Made by a program: the position numbers and the translations under genes
Source of the DNA: Artemia franciscana
Taxonomy: Eukaryota > Arthropoda > Branchiopoda > Anostraca > Artemiidae
Assembly: GCF_032884065.1 (NCBI RefSeq)
Contig: NW_027062665.1
Span: 1,437,060-1,501,059, forward strand
Length of the DNA: 64,000 bases
Reading direction: 5' to 3'
Shown here: piece after piece, positions 35,691 to 45,870 of the stretch
Numbering within the stretch: the first letter of the stretch is position 1
How the letters are laid out: each line of letters opens with the position of its first letter
Notes under the pieces: generated by a model
Databases searched by the model: none
What the model was told of the DNA's origin: nothing
What the model saw: only the letters and a program-made list of their open reading frames with translations

Positions 35691-37444
35691 TTAAATAAAA
35701 AAACAAGTTTTTTTAAATGAAAGTAAGGAGCGGCATTAAAACTTAAAACGAACAGAAATTACTCCGTATATGAAAGGGGCTTTTCCTCCTCGACACCCCG
35801 CTCCTTACGCTAAAGTTTTTTATTGTTTTAAAAAGTAGAGTTGCGAGAAAGAATCAAACTTTAGCGCAAGGAGCGGGGTGTCGAGGAGGAAAAGCCTCTT
35901 TCATATACGGAGTAATTTCTGTTCGTTTTAAGTTTTAATGCCGCTCCTTACTTTCATTTAAAAAAACTTGTTTTTTTATTTAATTTGTGAAAGCTTTTGA
36001 ATTAATGCATGTCTGATTTTGGCTCTCCGTACATAAATTATAAAAATGAAATTTGCATATTAATTCTTTTTTTGGCTAAATGGCTTTCTCTTAGTTTTGA
36101 TCAGACGATTTTGAGAAATAAGGGGTGGGAAAGGAGGTCTAGTTGCCCTCCAATTTTTCGGTTACTTAAAAAGGCAACTAGATCTTTTTTTTTAACGAAC
36201 GTTTTTATTAGTAAAAAAAAAAATACGTAACTTAAGAATTAACTTACGTAACAAACTTTTATATTCTTATATTTTTGATTATATATATATGAGGGGGTTG
36301 GTCCCCTCGTTAATACCTCGCTCTTCACACTAAATCTTGTTTTATCCCAATTCTTTAAGAATGACCCCTGAATCAGAAAGGCCGTAGAATAAATAGTTGA
36401 AATTATTTAAAAAAAATTTAGCATAAAGAGCGAAGTGTTTATCTCCTCCTAAATACCTCGCTCTTTATGCTAGAGTATTTTTAGAACCCCTCATATGCGT
36501 AATAATCTCTGTTCGTTTTAAGTTTTAATGCTTCTCCTTACTTTCAATTGAAAAAACTTTTTCATGTTTACATTTTCATTGTTTTTTTTTTTTATAGTAA
36601 TGCTAGAAAGTCCTGCGCCCTTTTCATTGAATTTCTCTTCCCCCATGAAATATTCCTCCAAGGATAGATCCTCCCATATAGCCCCCTCCCCTGAACCCCA
36701 CACAAAAACCAAAAAAATCCCCCTAATAACGTCGGTACACTTCCCAGTAACCATTACTGTATGTAAACATTGGTCAAAGTTTGTAACTTGCAGCCCCTCC
36801 CCCAGGGACTGTGGGGGGTAAGTCATCCCCAAAGACATAGTTATTATGGTTTTCGACTATGCGGAACAAAATGGCTATCTCAAAATTTTGATCCGTTGAA
36901 TTTGGGGAAAAAATGAGCGTGGGAGGGGGCCTAGGTGCCCTCCAATTTTTTTGGTCACTTAAAAAGGGCACTAGAACTTTTCATTTCCGTTAGAATGAGC
37001 CCTTTTGCAACACTCTAGGACCACTTGGTCGATACGATGAACCCTGGAAAAAAAAAACAAAAAAAAACAACAAAAAACAAATAAACACGCACCCGTGATT
37101 TGTCTTCTGGCAAAAAATACGAAATTCCACATTTTTGTAGATTGGACCTTGAAATTTTTTCTATAGGGTTCTCTGATACGCTGAATGCGATGGTGTAATT
37201 TTCGTTAAGATCCTATGACTTTTAGGGGGTGTTACCCCCTATTTTCCAAAATAAGGCAAATTTTCTCAGGCTCGTAACTTTTGATGACAAAGACTAAATT
37301 TGATGAAACTTATATATTTAAAATCAGCATAAAAATCCGATTCTTTTGATATATCTTTTAGCATCGAAATTCCATTTTTTAGAGTTTCGTTTACTATTGA
37401 GCCGGGTCGCTCCTTACTACAGTTCGTTACCACGAACTGTTTGA
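35691..37444 (+). repeat. Family A, full-length copy (A8, second subtype)
   Basis: From TTAAATAAAAAAACAAG to TTTGA at 37444, with the terminal hairpin perfect. The 5' hairpin (35691-35984) has arms of the CCTCCTCGACACCCC type and a loop inverted relative to copies at 34674 and 39404. An additional mid-element hairpin (36405-36485, AGCATAAAGAGCGAAG...CTCGCTCTTTATGCT) defines a second subtype, shared with the copies at 49588, 55621 and 60574. Confidence 0.9.
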
Positions 37445-37448
37445 CAAA

Positions 37449-38119
37449 GGTCAAAGTTTGTAACTTGCAGCCCCTCCCACTGGAACTGTGGGGGAGTAAA
37501 TCGTACTTCAAGACATACCTATTAGGTTTTTCGACTATGGTGAATAAAATGGCTATCTCAGAATTTTGATCCGGTGACTTTTGGAAAAAAATGAGCGTGG
37601 GAGGGGGCCTAGGTGCCCTCCAATTTTTTTGGTCACTTAAAAAGGGCACTAGAACTTTTAATTTTCGTTAGAATGAGCCCTTTTGCGACATTCTAGGACC
37701 ACTCAGTCTATAAGATCACCCCTGGGAAAAAAACAAAAAAAAAACAAACAAACAAACAAACACGCATCCGGGATTTATCTTCTGGCAAAAAATGCGAAAT
37801 TCCACATTTTTGCAGATAGGAGCTTGAAACTTCCACAATTAGGTTTTCTGATACGTTGAATCTGATGGTGTGATTTTCGCTAAGATTGTATGATTTTAGG
37901 GGGTGTTTCCCCCTATTTTTTAAAATGAGGCAAATTCTCTCAGGCTCGTAACTTTTGATAGGTATAACTGATCTTGATGGAACTTATATATTTAAAATCA
38001 GCATTAAAATGCGATTCTTTTGAAGTAACTATTGGTATCAAAATTCAATTTTTTAGAGTTTCGTTTACAATTGAGCCGGGTCGCTCCTTACTACAGTTCT
38101 TTACCACGAACTGTTTGAT
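37449..38119 (+). repeat. Family A, 3' part (copy A9)
   Basis: 5'-truncated copy immediately downstream of the full copy, same orientation. It starts inside the second module (GGTCAAAGTTTGTAACTTGC) and ends CAGTTCTTTACCACGAACTG then TTTGA at 38119. Confidence 0.9.
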
Positions 38120-39403
38120 AGGATCAGTTTCTTTACTTTGGCAAATAAAACTACCACTGAGTGTAGTTAATAGGCGTGTCAATTGGAGCTGGCTAAGGAC
38201 AATTACAAATGGTGTCGACTGATGCAAGGGTGGATATGTCCCCCACTATATTTTTTGTCCCCTCCCTTAGCTTTTGAACGAAACACCTTTTTGGAGAGTA
38301 ATTTTATGGCAAAAATCTTTTTCTGGTATTCTTATTAGAAAAACGAAAGAAAATTATAAATTTCCGCCCCATCCGATGTATTTTCAAATCTCATTCCTGC
38401 CTTGCCTGTGAACTGACGAAGACTTTTTGACCATCATATTCTTAAACAACCAAATGACAGTTTTCACCCAGTGGCCACAAGGCTGAAATCATAGCTGAGG
38501 AGACATGGGGTTTCTTTTCGCTTTCAGAGGAGATGACCCTGTCATCTCAGAGTCCGCTGCGCTATTTCCAGGGAAAGCAAAATCAGCTTCCTGCAGGTCA
38601 GGAGAAAAAAAAACCATACCGGTGGAGTCCTTCTGTCTTTTGGAGCTGAATAAATCAAATTGAAGTTGAACAGATTGTTTTATATTAAACAATTTGTCTA
38701 ATGATATAAGTGTTCGGCAGTTTTCCTTCTTGACACTAGGATAAATTTCCACTCTTATGAGTTTCACACAGGCCTAATCTTTCAATTGAAGTTCAAGTGT
38801 ATTACTTGGCCTACTTCATTATGAGTGTGCTGAGTAATTGGGTGCTATTGCAGAATTACTCCTACTCAGAAGGAAACATTATAAAATTATAAAAACAATT
38901 TTAAAAAATTCTCAATAATTATATCTTCTAAAGGATCTCTACTTTAGCCCCACAGTACCCCCTATTATGCAAGTGTATAGCTATATATTCTCAATGCATT
39001 TTCGATATCTTGATCTCATTGAAGGGTATAAGCCTATAATTCATGCTATTGAGAAGGAAGCACGTTAAGAAAACTATTGGTACTTCACAAAATACAGAAA
39101 CAATATAGTTAACACATCCCGAAGGCACCTCCACCATATGAGCGTCCAATTTCGGTGTAAATCCGATTTAAGCTTTCAACTTGAACCCAAGACTTATTCA
39201 AATAACCACCCAGCTGAGTTTCCTCCTTTTCATTGCCGAAGCGGATTAAATATTTTTGGGACACCTCAGTCACACACCTTTCTTCGTGACGCTGCCTTTT
39301 TTAATATTTATGCTGTGATAGCAAATGAAGCTATTGCTGAGACTGTGACGCAAGGGAAACTTCCCTTTCTGTGCGCTTTGATTTCTCCCATTTCTGAACC
39401 AAA
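38120..39403. other. Stretch without recognised gene
   Basis: Two unassigned ORFs: 38489-38767 (minus, 92 codons, SDSEMTGSSPLKAK-like tail) and 39138-39407 (plus, 89 codons, starting MSVQFRCKSDLSFQLEPKTY). Neither shows a domain I know. The second has less biased composition than its surroundings and could be an exon or part of an unrecognised repeat. Confidence 0.3.
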
Positions 39404-41131
39404 TTAAATAAAATAAACTAGTTTTTTTAACTGAAAGTAAGGAGCGACATTAAAACTTAAAACGAACAGAAATTACTCCGTATATGAAAGAGGCTGCTTC
39501 CTCATCAACGCCCCGCTCTTTACGCTAAAGTTTGACACTTTCTCTCAATTCTTCTTTCTAAAACAGTAAAAAACTTTAGCGTAAAGAGCGGGGCGTTGAT
39601 GAGGAAGCAGCCTCTTTCATATACGAAGTAATTTCTGTGCGTTTTAAGTTTTGATGTCACTCCTTACTTTCAGTTGAAAAAACTTGTTTTTTTTATTTAA
39701 TTTCTGAACGTTTTTGAATCAATGCATGTTTTGATTTTGGCTCTCCGCAGAGGAATAATCAAAACGAAATTTGCATATTTTTTTTTTGGCTCAATGGCTT
39801 TCTCATAATTTTGATCGAATGATTTTGAGAAAAAAAGAGCGGGGGACGAAGCCTAGTTGCCCCCCGATTTTTTGGTTAATTAAAAAGGCAACTAGAACTT
39901 TTAATTTTTTACGAATCTTTTTATTGGTAAAAGATTTACGTAACTTATAAATTAGCTTACGTAAAGAACTTTTGTATTCTCATGTTTTTATTACATATAT
40001 GAGGGGATTCGCCCCATCGTCAGTACCTCGCTCTTTACACTAAAGCTTAAATTTTATCCCAATTCATTAAGAATGACCCCCTGAATCACAAAAGCCGTAG
40101 AATAAGTAGTTGAAATTACCGAAAATACTTTAGCTTAAAGAGCGAGGTATTAGAAGGAGGTGAGCCCCTCATATGGGTAATAATTTCTGTTTGTTTTAAG
40201 TTTTATTGCTGTTCCTTACTTCCAGCTGAAAAAGCTTTTTCACTTTTATTTTTTAATTGTTTTTTTTTAAATAATGCTATTAAATCCTGCTCTCCCTTCA
40301 TGGAAATTTTCTTCTCCCATTACAAATTCTCGAAGGAAAGTTCCCCCAGCATATCCCCCTCTTCTTAACCCCTCCCCCAAACCAAAAAAATCCTCCTGAA
40401 AACGCCTGTATACTTCCCAATAACCATTACTATATGTAAGCACAGGTCAAAGTTTGTAACTTGTTGCCCCTCCCACGGGGACTGTGGGGGAGTAAGTCGT
40501 CCCCAAAGACATAGTTATAAGGTTTTTCGACTACGCTGAATAAAATGGCTATCTCAGAATTTTGATCCGTTGACTTTGGGAAAATAATTAGCGTGGGAGG
40601 GGGCCTAGGTGCCCTCCAATTTTTTTGGTCACTTAAAAAGGGCACTAGAACTTTTCATTTCCGTTAGAATGAGCCCTCTTGCAACATTCTAGGACAACTG
40701 GGTCGATACGATCACCCCTGGGGAAAAAAAAAAAAAAAAAAAAAAAAACAAAAAAACAAAAAAACAAATAAACACGCATCCGTGATCTGCCTTCTGGCAA
40801 AAAATGCAAAATTCCACATTTTTGTAGATAGGAGCTCGAAACTTCTACAGTAGGGTTCTCTGATACGCTGAATCTGATGGTGTGATTTTCGTTAAGATTC
40901 TATGACTTTTAGGGGGCGTTTCCCCCTATTTTCTAAAATAACGCAAATTTTCTCAGGCTCGTAACTTTTGATGGGTAAGACTAAACTTGATGAAACTTAT
41001 ATATTTAAAACCAGCATTAAAATGCGATTCTTTTGATGTAGCTATTGGTATCAAAATTCCATTTTTTAGAGTTTTGGTTACTATTGAGCCGGGTCGCTCC
41101 TTACTACAGTTCGTTACCACGAACTGTTTGA
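39404..41131 (+). repeat. Family A, full-length reference copy (A10)
   Basis: The cleanest copy, 1728 bp. 5' hairpin 39404-39700 with near-identical ~130-bp arms. First module near 39830-39920 (GCCCCCCGATTTTTTGGTTA, then AAAGGCAACTAGAACTTTTA). Middle hairpin about 39990-40190 (TACCTCGCTCTTTACACTAA against TTAAAGAGCGAGGTA). Second module near 40590-40670, paralogous to the first (GGTGCCCTCCAATTTTTTTG, then AAGGGCACTAGAACTTTTCA). Terminal hairpin CAGTTCGTTACCACGAACTG then TTTGA at 41131. A poly-A run (40722-40748) lies in the AAACAAACAAATAAACACGC region. No coding potential. Confidence 0.92.
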
Positions 41132-41249
41132 TTAAATAAAATAAACTAGTTTTTTTAACTGAAAGTAAGGAGCGACATTAAAACTTAAAACGAACAGAAA
41201 TTACTCCGTGTATGAAAGGGGTTGTTCCCTTCTCAACGCCCTGCTCTTG
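41132..41249 (+). repeat. Family A, head-to-tail second copy, truncated (A11)
   Basis: Begins exactly where the preceding copy ends, with no intervening base. The first ~80 nt (TTAAATAAAATAAACTAG...) are nearly identical to the start of copy A10. Broken off at CCCTGCTCTTGCGG. Confidence 0.9.
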
Positions 41250-41349
41250 CGGAAACACGTCCCGCAGAACCCGATTGAAGATTTTGAACATTTTTTTTCC
41301 AACGCTTCACGATTCAGGTAATGAAATTGCATCGGCTTAACTTTTTTTT

Positions 41350-42132
41350 CGGCCTTGAGTGGCAGTGAAAATTAATAAAAAGGGGAAGGATAATTTTACT
41401 TGCGGAATAATTTGGCTTTCAGAAAAATATTTCTATCTCGGTTAAATTTTCTCATCAGTCGTTAGTGACAGTGAAAACAGATAAATAGAGAGTGAAAAAT
41501 TTTGCTTGTTGGTTAATTTTGCTCTCAGGGAAAGATTCCTTATTCGGCTTAATTTTTACTCTGTCCTTAGTGAGAGTGACAGCAAATCAGAGGGCAGGAT
41601 AATTTTGAAAGCAGGATAATTTGCACTCAAGAGCAGATTTTCTCTTGACTTAATTTATCTCCGGCCGTTAGTGAGAGTGAATTCAAAATAAAGAGGGTAG
41701 GGAAATTTAGCTTTTTATCTAATTTTGCTCTCAGGAAAGCATTTCGCACTCGGCTTAATATTTTCTTCTTCTCTTAGTGACAGTAAGAACTTTAAAGAGG
41801 GTAGGGTAATTTTGCATGTAGGATAATTTGCTCTCAGGAGCAGATTTCGAATTTTGCCTTAATTAAGGGGAAGGACAACTTTATTTGTTGCATAATTTGA
41901 CTTTCAGGAAACGATTTTACTTTCGGCTTAGTATTTTCTTTGGCTGCTAGTCACAGTGAAAACAATTAAAGAGGGTAGAATAATTTTGCTTCTTGGCCAA
42001 TTTCGTTTTCAGGAAAATATTCCGAATTCGGGTTAATTTTTCTTTTTTCCTTAGTGACAGTGAGAACAAATAAAGTGGGTTGAATGATTTTGCATGTAGG
42101 ATAATTTGAAATAGGGAACAGGTTTCGCTCTT

Positions 42133-42166
<34 letters not shown>

Positions 42167-42297
42167 GTCTTTGGTAACAGTAAAAGCAACTAAAAAGGGT
42201 ATGATAAATTTGCTTGTACCATAATTTTACTTTCTTGAAGATATTTCGCTCGTGGCTGAATTTTTCCTCGGGTGTTAGCATCAGCGAAAAACAAATA
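41350..42297. repeat. ~105-bp degenerate tandem array (part 1)
   Basis: Eight to nine diverged units of 95-120 bp, each with the order AAAGAGGGTAGGGTAATTTT, GCTTGTTGGATAATTTTGCT, CTCAGGAAAAGATTTCG, CTCGGCTTAATTTT and CCTTAGTGACAGTGAAAAC. Unit starts near 41370, 41480, 41581, 41681, 41791, 41863 (after a short unit), 41961, 42066 and 42189. A poly-T run (about 42139-42164) sits in one unit. It continues at 43554 beyond the inserted transposon. Confidence 0.85.
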
Positions 42298-42429
42298 CAG
42301 GGTGACCCAAAAAGATTCGTACCCATATTTTATTCGACAAAAAATCTATTTTTAACAAATATCCTTTCTGTTGCTGGACATAAAAGGTGAACCTTTGGAT
42401 GATCGTTTGCAGCTATAGTTACCCCAAAC

Positions 42430-42955
42430 ATGTCTTGGACCAATCAGCAGGAGATGTTCTCCCTGGAGACCTATTTTGTGACAAAGTCATACCAGAGTGT
42501 TTGATCTAAACTTGGTGTGGCATATGAAGGATGTACGTCGTTTATTCATGAATTTTATTAATAAAATTGGTCGCCTAGACTTTAAGAACCATGGAATTTT
42601 GAACTCAATAATATATTTCGTGTATTTTATATCTATGTGTGGTAAATGAATTATGTTGCTTTCATGTTTTTCTTTTTCTTTTTTTTTGTCCATAGTGCTT
42701 AGCTTTAGAATAGAAAGTGAAATACTTTTTGTAAGTCGAATCACTAAATAAATTCATTCATTCTTTCATCATACCAGAGTGTGCAAATTCAGTTTCGAAA
42801 ACTTCCATTGTCGCAACTTTCCACCAAAATCACGATTGTTAGTTGGGTTACGAAATTCAGTGAACATGGGACGGTAGTGGACTTATTTCTAAAGCCACAG
42901 GGGGAACTTATTCAGGCAGGAAAGAGAGTGCAAGGAAAGAAGAAAACATTGCTGT
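42430..42955 (+). pseudogene. Transposase N-terminal HTH remnant, left half
   Basis: From the ATG at 42430: MSWTNQQEMFSLETYFVTKS, then YQSV, after which a 282-bp LINE tail splits the frame; it resumes at about 42782 with QIQFRK, then WVTKFSEHGTV. This layout (aromatic-rich helix, QxQFR, WVxKFxxxGTV) is the N-terminal helix-turn-helix region seen in mariner-like transposases and in DUF4817-type proteins. It ends at a TAG near 42955; the DDE catalytic domain is absent. Confidence 0.7.
42501..42768 (+). mobile_element. LINE 3' tail insertion with 14-bp target duplication
   Basis: TCATACCAGAGTGT occurs at 42487-42500 and again at 42769-42782, bracketing ~268 bp of foreign sequence that ends AATAAATTCATTCATTC. 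This is a 5'-truncated non-LTR insertion with an (ATTC)n tail, placed inside the transposase remnant of the foldback element. The uninterrupted sequence is present in the right half (TCATACCAGAGTGTACAAAT on the minus strand), which confirms the empty site. Confidence 0.88.
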
Positions 42956-43196
42956 AGTGAGGGACTACACTGTCCAATTGAACGTGAGAACACGCCACAG
43001 TGACTCCCTTGTCATTCCGAGTTCTTGGCTGTGTCTACGTACTGATTTTCTAGGGCTGCGTCCTACTGAGTCCCTTACTGCAGCAATTTTTTCTTCTGTC
43101 CTTGCATTCCTTGCATGTCCCTGCACTCCTTTGTCATTCCGAGTTCTTGGCTGCGTCTATGCACTGATTTCCTAGGGTTGCATCCTACTGAGTCCC

Positions 43197-43418
43197 TCAC
43201 TGCAGCAATACTTTCCTCTTTTTCCAGCCTGAATAAGTTCCCCCTGTGGCTTTGGAACATAAGTCCACAACTATTTTGGAAAAAATTGTCCAAAATAGGT
43301 CGCAAAATAAGTTGCGACAGTTGAAACGTTTTCGAAACTGAATTTGTACACTCTGGTATGATTTTGTCACAAAATAGGTCTCCAGGGAGAATATCTCCTG
43401 CTGATTGGTCCAAGACAT
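43197..43418 (-). pseudogene. Transposase N-terminal HTH remnant, right half
   Basis: Minus-strand start at 43418, MSWTNQQEIFSLETYFVTKS, then YQSVQIQFRKRF, homologous to the left half. After that the sequence diverges (Phe/Trp-rich) and in the overlapping frame shows NPRKSVHRRSQELGMTK near 43150, a second HTH-like stretch typical of the same transposases. No catalytic domain. Confidence 0.7.
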
Positions 43419-43553
43419 GTTTCGGGTAACTATAGCTGCAAACGATCATCCAAAGGTTCACCTTTTATGTCCTGCAACAGAAAGGATATTTGTTAAAAAA
43501 TGGATTTTTTATCGAATAAAATATGGGTCAGGATCTTTTTGGGTCACCCTGTA

Positions 43554-43650
43554 TATAGGGTAAAATGTTTTTTTTTATTCCACAATAATTTAGCTCTCAG
43601 GAAATGTGCTGATGTTTTTATTAAGATAAAACGAAAATTTTCCTTGCCAA
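43554..43650. repeat. ~105-bp degenerate tandem array (part 2)
   Basis: TAGGGTAAAATG...TTCCACAATAATTTAGCTCTCAGGAAA is the continuation of the array unit interrupted at 42297. Confidence 0.7.
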
Positions 43651-45529
43651 GCAAGAGAGGCCTGTACAAAATTCCTACCTAGACCATTCAAAAGCTCAGA
43701 AAAAAAATATGGCAATTAGCCGAAAATCTTCAAAATTATCGTTTCATATGAAATTTGTTTCGTTGTCAGGTCGCGAATTATTGAATTTCTTACAGCACCA
43801 GAAAAAGTAAATTCAAAGTGTAATTCACCAGAAAAACTGAATTGAAATCCAGCTTTCCAACTCCCATAGGAAGATGCTATACAAGATAAATAAAATAAAT
43901 AATTTCTAATTGATTGTCTAAAGATCCGTTCACCTACTGGGTTTTACGTCAAATGAAAACAGGATACATTTAGACTGATGGACTGGTTCTCAGTTTGCAC
44001 CACAAGAGGTCCAGATGGGATGTTGAAATTGTGTTTACTTAGGTGTTTCACTTATAAACTCACCAAAACCACAATTGGCACCAAATTTACGAATAATGTT
44101 GTGCTTAAAAGGGGACCACAAGTTAAGCCCAAAGATGATTTTAGAATTCTTTTACATACAAGAAAAAAGTTCATATTGTAATTATTTAGGAGATATAGCA
44201 TAGGCACCCACAGGGAGGGAGACATGCCTCTTCACCTGGAGCTCGTGGACTATAAAGTAATTTTGAGGAACCCTAAGTAAAGAGGGCAGGGTAAGGAAAC
44301 CATGGAATAAAATGTGTTTTCGCCCATGGTGGGCTACCTGGCAATAGGTTTCGACCCTTGAATGGGGAAAACATAAGATCTAATTTGTGACTGAGACACC
44401 CCTTTTCAGTTTTCCACAAAACTTTTCCTATATGAAAGGGCTTGACCAAAAACAAAAAAAAAATCTTTATAGCAATGAACGATAAGTAAAAATCAATAAC
44501 GAAGGCATAAAAACAATATATTAATAGCCGTTAAATCAAAGAATCAGTTTTTTGGTGATTCCAAAGATATATCTGTTTTGAGTTTGAAGTTAAATAGACC
44601 AGTTATTATCACATTCGAAAGTTCGCATAGAAAAAGAATGAGAACAACCTAAGAAGAGGGCAATTCTAATAAGAAATAGGCCATCAAAATTAGTAAGCAT
44701 GAATGCCCTTGAGCTGACATCAGAAACGGCTACAATAAAAAAATGATCAATTTTTGTATTTTCCCATACGTGTTTTTTCTGTTTTATTATTGTTTATTTT
44801 TGCCTGGAGTGATTGTATTGATCTAGTAGCTCGTTTCTAAGTTCTTATAAATTTTTATAGGTTTTAAATCTTAAATTTTTATAGGTATGACCCTTAGAGG
44901 TTTTAAATCTTAAGAGGTTTTAAATTTTATAGGTTTTAAATCTTAAACTTTTATAGGTATTAACCATAGAGCAGTCAAATATATCGGTTTATAGTATTCA
45001 AAATTAACAAAATTTACTGAGTAATGTCTAACACTAACAACCTTGCTCGATAACGCTTTGCACTAGAAATTCCTATCTGATTTTTTTAGTCTTAGTATGA
45101 ATGCTTTACTTTGAACAAACTACTTTAAAATACGTTACTAATTCTAATTAGGGTCTCAAGGCATTAATTATATGGGTGTCTGACAAACCAGTTCAAAAGT
45201 ATCGTTATTGTTCGATTTATTGTTCTATTGTTCAACACTTTGGTACTGCACAATAAAACTGAATGCTATGAATTCCTGTCTTATTTTGATGAATAGGCTA
45301 TTGTTTTTTGAATTTTTGTAAGCATTTTACTTTTCGTCATGTTTATTTACTTTTGCTTTACTTCATATGCTTCAAAAATTTATACGTTTCAAAACTAGTA
45401 TTTTTCTCTAAGCTTTGCTACCAATGGAAAAGTAGACAGAGAGCGTTGAAACATTGACTGTTTTTTCTGTGTCAGGAAAAGTATTGTGTACCTAAAACTT
45501 TGTCGTTTCATGAAATGTAATTAACAAAT
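43651..45529. other. Stretch without recognised gene
   Basis: No domain in the short ORFs (43978-44181; 44273-44455 minus). A local direct repeat lies at about 44850-44965: AAATTTTATAGGTTTTAAAT and TTTTTATAGGTATGACC variants occur three times. Confidence 0.4.
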
Positions 45530-45870
45530 AAAAAAGACTTTCCAACCTGAATTAAGGAGCAACTTTAAAGCTCAAAAAGACTGAAATTATTTTGCATTTA
45601 AGGGAGACTGCTCACTCCTCGACCCCGTATGCAATAAGCTAAAAAATTTTAGTAGTTCGAAAAATCTTTTTTTTTCCAATGCAATCACCCTTGTGTTTCA
45701 GTAAATTTTCTATAGAAATTGGACAAAATATCAAACTTCATAATAAAGAGAAGGGAGTTAAGGAGAAGAAATCCCCCATAATATAAAGAATAATTTCTGT
45801 TCCAATTGGCTTCAAAGCTGCTCCTTACTTTTAGTTGAAAACACTATGTTTTTTCAAATCACGCCTAGGC
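45530..45870. repeat. Old Family A 5' hairpin relic
   Basis: GAATTAAGGAGCAACTTTAAAGCTCAAAA...GACTGAAATTATTTTGCAT on the left, and AATAATTTCTGTTCCAATTG...GCTGCTCCTTACTTTTAGTTG on the right, correspond to the two arms of the Family A 5' hairpin with many substitutions. The spacing (~300 bp) is the same as in young copies. Confidence 0.65.

Larger units (their letters stand above)
42298..43551. mobile_element. Mariner-like foldback element with TA flanks
   Basis: Terminal inverted repeats CAGGGTGACCCAAAAAGAT, flanked on both sides by TA (42296-42297 and 43552-43553), the Tc1/mariner-type target. The inverted similarity extends far inward: 42298 to about 42960 against about 43190-43551 (ignoring a LINE insertion), so each half carries the same 5' region and transposase N terminus in opposite directions. 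The centre holds two 121-bp direct repeats (43019-43086 and 43140-43207). It sits inside the 105-bp satellite. No complete transposase is present. Confidence 0.82.

Noticed and set aside
39138..39407. Possible host exon (89-codon ORF)
   Set aside because: No recognisable domain and no supporting splice context; mentioned only as unassigned.
39404..41131. Family A as a canonical Helitron
   Set aside because: It has a 3' hairpin but lacks the 5' TC and 3' CTRR ends, and no Rep/helicase relative is linked to it in this window.
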